Assembly (NCBI RefSeq): GCF_000819565.1
Contig: NZ_CP004393.1
Span: 3,844,001-3,908,000 of the forward strand
Source of the DNA: Celeribacter indicus
GTDB lineage: Bacteria; Pseudomonadota; Alphaproteobacteria; Rhodobacterales; Rhodobacteraceae
Direction: 5' to 3'
DNA: 64,000 bases
The position numbers were made by a program, and so were the translations under genes. Of the stretch, positions 60,747 to 64,000 are shown piece after piece. The notes under the pieces are model-generated. The model saw only the letters and a program-made list of their open reading frames with translations. It was not told the DNA's origin and ran no database searches. Every line of letters starts with the position of its first letter. Position 1 is the stretch's first letter.

Positions 60747-61828
60747 TCGCATTCGTGAAACGCCCGCAGCCCTCCCGCGCCTGGATGCTCGCGACGCCGC
60801 TGCTTGCCGTGATCGTCACCATGATCCTCGGCGGTATCCTCTTCGCGCTGATGGGCAAGGACCCGGTGGAGGCGATCCGCACGATCTTCTGGGATCCGCT
60901 GTTCAACCCGCAATTCGCAGGCTATTCCCGCCCGCAGCTTCTGGTGAAGGCCGCCCCGCTCATCCTCATCGCCATCGGCCTGTCGCTCGGGTTCAAGGCG
61001 GGGATCTGGAACATCGGGGCCGAGGGGCAATATATCATGGGCGCGCTCGCCGGCGCCTCGGTCGGGCTCGCGCTCTACCCGCTCGATGCCTGGTGGATCT
61101 TTCCGCTCATGGTGGTCGCGGGCGCGGTCGGCGGCTTTCTCTGGGCGCTGATCCCGGCGCTCCTGAAGACCAGGTTCAACACCAACGAGATCCTCGTCTC
61201 GCTGATGCTGGTCTATGTCGCCGAACAGCTTCTCGCCTCCGCCTCCCTCGGCCTGCTGCGCAATCCGGAGGGCAACGGCTTTCCCGGCTCGCGCAACCTC
61301 TCGCGCATCGACTGGCTGTCGAACCCGGAGCTGATCCCCGGCACCGGCGCGCACTGGGGCGTCGTCGCCGCGCTCGGCGCAGTGGTCGCGGCCTATGTCC
61401 TGCTGAACCGGCACCTCATGGGCTTCCAGATCCGGCTCACCGGCGAAAGCCCCCGCGCCGCGGGCTTCGCGGGCGTGAACGCCGCCCGGCTCGTCGTCTT
61501 CTGCCTCGGCACCGCCGGCGCATTGGCGGGGCTCGCCGGGCTTTTCGAGGTGACGGGACCGGCGGGCCAGATCTCCATCGACTTCAACGCGGGCTATGGC
61601 TTCACCGCGATCATCGTCGCCTTCCTCGGCCGGCTGCACCCGGTCGGCATCCTGCTTGCCGGGCTCCTGCTCGCGCTGACCTTCATCGGCGGCGAACTCG
61701 CGCAATTCATGCTCGGCCTGCCGTCCTCGGCCATCCAGGTGTTTCAGGGCATGCTGCTGATGACGCTCCTGGGAATGGACATCCTCGTGAACTACCGGCT
61801 CGTGATCGGCAAGGGAAAGGCCGCGTGA
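60743..61828 (+). CDS. Nucleoside/purine-type ABC transporter permease 1
   Basis: A 361-residue permease of the BPD_transp_2 family, GTG start at 60743 (GTGA overlap). Helices include MLATPLLAVIVTMILGGILF and AGALAGLAGLFEVTG. Conserved segments are GFKAGIWNIGAEGQYIMGA and FNTNEILVSLMLVYVA, both typical of the YufP-like subunit. Confidence 0.9.
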   Translation: MIAFVKRPQPSRAWMLATPLLAVIVTMILGGILFALMGKDPVEAIRTIFWDPLFNPQFAGYSRPQLLVKAAPLILIAIGLSLGFKAGIWNIGAEGQYIMGALAGASVGLALYPLDAWWIFPLMVVAGAVGGFLWALIPALLKTRFNTNEILVSLMLVYVAEQLLASASLGLLRNPEGNGFPGSRNLSRIDWLSNPELIPGTGAHWGVVAALGAVVAAYVLLNRHLMGFQIRLTGESPRAAGFAGVNAARLVVFCLGTAGALAGLAGLFEVTGPAGQISIDFNAGYGFTAIIVAFLGRLHPVGILLAGLLLALTFIGGELAQFMLGLPSSAIQVFQGMLLMTLLGMDILVNYRLVIGKGKAA

Positions 61829-62742
61829 TGGATTTCGGCTCAATCAACATCGTGGTGCTCATGGTCGCCTCGACCCCGATCCTGCTCGCCGCGCTCGGAG
61901 AGATGGTGACGGAGAAATCGGGCGTCCTGAACCTCGGCGTCGAGGGGATGATGATCACCGGCGCCGTCTGCGGCTTCATCGCCGCCGTGGAAACCGGCTC
62001 CCCGACGCTCGGCTTCCTCGCCGCCGCCCTCGGCGGCGCGACGCTTTCCATGCTTTTCGGCCTGCTCACGCAGGTCTTCCTCGCGACGCAGGTGCCCGCG
62101 GGGCTCGCGCTCACCCTCGTCGGAACCGGACTGGCCTCCCTGCTCGGACAGAACTACCAGGGCCGCACCCCGCCGCGCGTCCCGGATCTCGACATCCCCG
62201 TGCTCGAGGCGATTCCGGTCCTCGGCCCGATCCTCTTTCGCCACGACGCGATCGTCTATCTCTCGCTCCTTTCGGTGATCGCCGTCTGGGCCTTCCTCAA
62301 ATTCACCCGCGCGGGCCTCATCCTGCGGGCGGTGGGCGAGAACCATGCCGCCGCCCACGCGCTCGGCTACAAGGTCAAGGCCGTGCGCCTTGCCGCGATC
62401 GGCTTCGGCGGCGCCATGGCCGGGCTCGGCGGCGCCTACATCAGCCTGGTGCGCGTGCCGCAATGGACCGACGGGATCACCGCCGGCATCGGCTGGATCG
62501 CCCTCGCCATCGTCGTCTTCGCAAGCTGGCGCGCCGGCCGCGTCCTGATCGGCGCCTATCTCTTCGGCGGCATCACCGTCCTGCAACTCAACCTTCAGGC
62601 CGCAGGGGCGCGGGTGCCGGTGGAGCTTCTGTCCATGTCGCCCTTCCTTGCGACCATCCTTGTCCTTGTCGTCATTTCCGCCCGGCGTCATGGTGCCACC
62701 AACGCACCCGCAATGCTGGGGCGGGTTTTCCATGCCTCTTGA
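61828..62742 (+). CDS. Nucleoside/purine-type ABC transporter permease 2
   Basis: A 304-residue permease, YufQ-like, starting at ATG 61828 (TGATG overlap). It has the family phrase TEKSGVLNLGVEGMMITGA and AVGENHAAAHALGYKVKAVR, with helices such as GWIALAIVVFASWRAGRVLI. It completes the membrane part with permease 1. Confidence 0.9.
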   Translation: MDFGSINIVVLMVASTPILLAALGEMVTEKSGVLNLGVEGMMITGAVCGFIAAVETGSPTLGFLAAALGGATLSMLFGLLTQVFLATQVPAGLALTLVGTGLASLLGQNYQGRTPPRVPDLDIPVLEAIPVLGPILFRHDAIVYLSLLSVIAVWAFLKFTRAGLILRAVGENHAAAHALGYKVKAVRLAAIGFGGAMAGLGGAYISLVRVPQWTDGITAGIGWIALAIVVFASWRAGRVLIGAYLFGGITVLQLNLQAAGARVPVELLSMSPFLATILVLVVISARRHGATNAPAMLGRVFHAS

Positions 62743-62773
62743 GGCGCATCTCATTCAACAGGGGAGTAACACC

Positions 62774-63856
62774 ATGAAACGCAGAACCTTGCTGACCGCC
62801 GCCGCCGCTTCGGCGCTCGCGCTCGGCGCAGCCCTGCCCGCCTTCGCCCAGGATCCGGTGAAGGTCGGCTTCATCTATGTCGGCCCGCGCAACGATGGCG
62901 GCTGGTCGCAGCACCACCACGAAAGCGCCATGGAGATGAAGGAGCATTTCGGCGACGCAGTCGAGCTCGTCGAACAGGAAAGCGTGCCTGAAGGCCCCGA
63001 TGCCGAACGGGTGATGACCCAGATGGCCCTGTCGGGGGCCGACATCATCTTCACCACCTCCTTCGGCTACATGGATGCGACGATCAATGTGGCGGAGAAA
63101 TTCCCCGATGTGAAATTCGAGCACGCGACCGGCTACAAGACCGCCGAGAACGTGGGCGTCTATTCCGCCCGCTTCTACGAGGGACGCGCGGTCGAGGGCT
63201 TCCTCGCGGGCCACATGACCGAAAGCGACAAGATCGGCTATATCGGCTCCTTCCCGATCCCCGAGGTCATCCGCGGGATCAACGCCTCCTATCTCCATGC
63301 GAAGAAGGTCAATCCCGAGGTCGAGATGTCCGTCATCTGGCTCAACACCTGGTTCGACCCGGCGAAAGAGGCCGACGCCACGCAGGCGCTGATCGACAAC
63401 GGCGTGGATGTGGTGCTCCAGCACACCGATTCCACCGCGCCGCAGATCACCGCGCAGAAGGCCGGCAACGTCTATACCTTCGGCCAGGCCGCCGACATGG
63501 CTGAATTCGCGCCGATGCCGCGGATCTCCTCGATCATCGACGAATGGGCGCCCTATTACATCGAGCGCGTGCAGGCCGTGATCGACGGCACCTGGGAAAG
63601 CGACAACACCTGGGCGGGAATCGGCGACGGCATGGTCGGCATCGGCGAGATTTCCTCCGCCGTGCCCGAGGACATCAAGGCCGAGGCGGAAGCCCTGCGC
63701 GACAGCATCGCGGACGGCTCCTACCATCCGTTCACCGGCCCGATCAACAAGCAGGACGGCTCCGCCTGGCTCGCCGAGGGCGAAGTGGCCGATGACGCCA
63801 CCCTCGTCGGGATGAACTTTTACATCGAGGGGCTGACGGGCGAGATCCCGCAATAA
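62774..63856 (+). CDS. BMP-family substrate-binding protein
   Basis: A 360-residue periplasmic protein. Sec signal MKRRTLLTAAAASALALGAA, cleaved near PAFAQ; no lipobox Cys. BMP motifs: VGFIYVGPRNDGGWSQHHHE, FTTSFGYMDATINVAEKFPD, FYEGRAVEGFLAGHM and VDVVLQHTDSTAPQ. The GGWSQHHH segment forms part of the ligand site in purine nucleoside/base-binding members. It ends the xdhABC-transporter operon, followed by an intrinsic terminator. Confidence 0.9.
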   Translation: MKRRTLLTAAAASALALGAALPAFAQDPVKVGFIYVGPRNDGGWSQHHHESAMEMKEHFGDAVELVEQESVPEGPDAERVMTQMALSGADIIFTTSFGYMDATINVAEKFPDVKFEHATGYKTAENVGVYSARFYEGRAVEGFLAGHMTESDKIGYIGSFPIPEVIRGINASYLHAKKVNPEVEMSVIWLNTWFDPAKEADATQALIDNGVDVVLQHTDSTAPQITAQKAGNVYTFGQAADMAEFAPMPRISSIIDEWAPYYIERVQAVIDGTWESDNTWAGIGDGMVGIGEISSAVPEDIKAEAEALRDSIADGSYHPFTGPINKQDGSAWLAEGEVADDATLVGMNFYIEGLTGEIPQ

Positions 63857-63879
63857 GCGCCCCTGGGAACCGTTCAGGA

Positions 63880-63906
63880 GAAAGGCTCGCCCTCCGCGGG
63901 CCTTTC
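63880..63906 (+). terminator. Intrinsic terminator after the BMP gene
   Basis: An 11-bp stem GAAAGGCTCGC / GCGGGCCTTTC with one G-T pair and a CCTCC loop, 23 bp after the stop. It closes the purine transporter operon. The T-tract is formed by the stem end (CCTTTC), so termination may be moderate. Confidence 0.7.
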
Positions 63907-63942
63907 CCATGTTGCACCGATACATTCAATAATTTGATTTCA

Positions 63943-63956
63943 TTGATCCCGATCAA
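63943..63956. promoter_or_regulatory. FNR/FnrL-type box
   Basis: TTGAT-CCCG-ATCAA is a perfect match to the symmetrical FNR consensus TTGAT-N4-ATCAA. It lies 37 bp after the terminator hairpin and less than 50 bp from the window edge, so it probably controls a gene just outside, perhaps in oxygen-limited respiration or haem synthesis. Confidence 0.65.
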
Positions 63957-64000
63957 GGCCCCGCTCCCGCGCCCGTGGCAGGAAAGCTGCAACGAAGCAC

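Overview
The window looks like a chromosome or large replicon segment from a Rhodobacteraceae-type alphaproteobacterium. The evidence is high GC, dense operons with 1-4 bp ATGA/GTGA overlaps, the block nrdJ (class II RNR) - DUF1489 - hisG - hisZ - hisS - slyX - dnaE - xdhABC - BMP-type purine ABC transporter, and a perfect FNR/FnrL-type box at the right edge. Genus cannot be fixed from the sequence alone. No rRNA, tRNA or CRISPR array was recognised.

Layout. 1-5.1 kb: a dipeptide/oligopeptide ABC transporter operon (minus strand) with a divergent GntR/FCD regulator. 5.1-13.2 kb: a decayed accessory zone with an M24 peptidase remnant, a di-haem cytochrome c peroxidase remnant, the left part of a Mu-like transposable prophage (c-like repressor, divergent operator, broken MuA), an IS3-family element (copy 1), a possible TnsA-like nuclease gene, uncharacterised small genes and a hipA remnant. 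13.26-16.59 kb: a compact cassette consisting of an XRE regulator, a divergent OGG-type HhH-GPD glycosylase, a small protein with a glycine-rich N-terminus, a PfkB/nucleoside 2-deoxyribosyltransferase fusion and a QueC-like enzyme. All downstream junctions are translationally coupled, and a further coupled gene is cut off by an IS5-family insertion. 17-20 kb: hypothetical and frameshifted genes, including an HNH remnant. 20.3-26.1 kb: a Ugp-like glycerol-3-phosphate/glycerophosphodiester uptake operon with GDPD and an RpiR regulator. 26.5-33.9 kb: a CYTH protein and an arsenic resistance operon (ArsR-ArsC fusion, GAPDH, ArsJ, Acr3, ArsC, ArsH, ArsR, MFS). 34-36 kb: a metal-type ArsR regulator divergent from a cation-efflux transporter. 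36.2-44.2 kb: an IS91-type element with a tyrosine recombinase, an IS256-family element with a 9-bp target duplication, a hairpin-rich noncoding stretch, IS3 copy 2, two gene stumps on its flanks and an AAA+ ATPase. 44.29-64 kb: conserved core genes.

How the genes work together. HisZ is the regulatory partner that short-form HisG needs, and both lie immediately behind hisS. XdhABC with the adjacent BMP-type transporter forms a purine/nucleoside uptake and oxidation unit. The ars operon covers both arsenate routes: reduction followed by Acr3 efflux, and GAPDH/ArsJ export of an arseno-phosphoglycerate. The Ugp cluster imports glycerol-3-phosphate or its diesters and hydrolyses the diesters.

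Most interesting locus. The 13.26-16.59 kb cassette combines three nucleobase-chemistry enzymes with a tiny protein starting Met-Gly-Gly-Ser-Gly-Gly. OGG- and QueC-like proteins together are a known hallmark of type IV CBASS, but no CD-NTase, effector or intact TGT is present here. I infer a related, possibly undescribed anti-phage or nucleobase-conjugation system, damaged at its 3' end by an IS5-family element. The two IS3 copies are the same length, encode identical proteins and lie in inverted orientation around about 30.4 kb that includes this cassette, the ugp operon and the ars operon.
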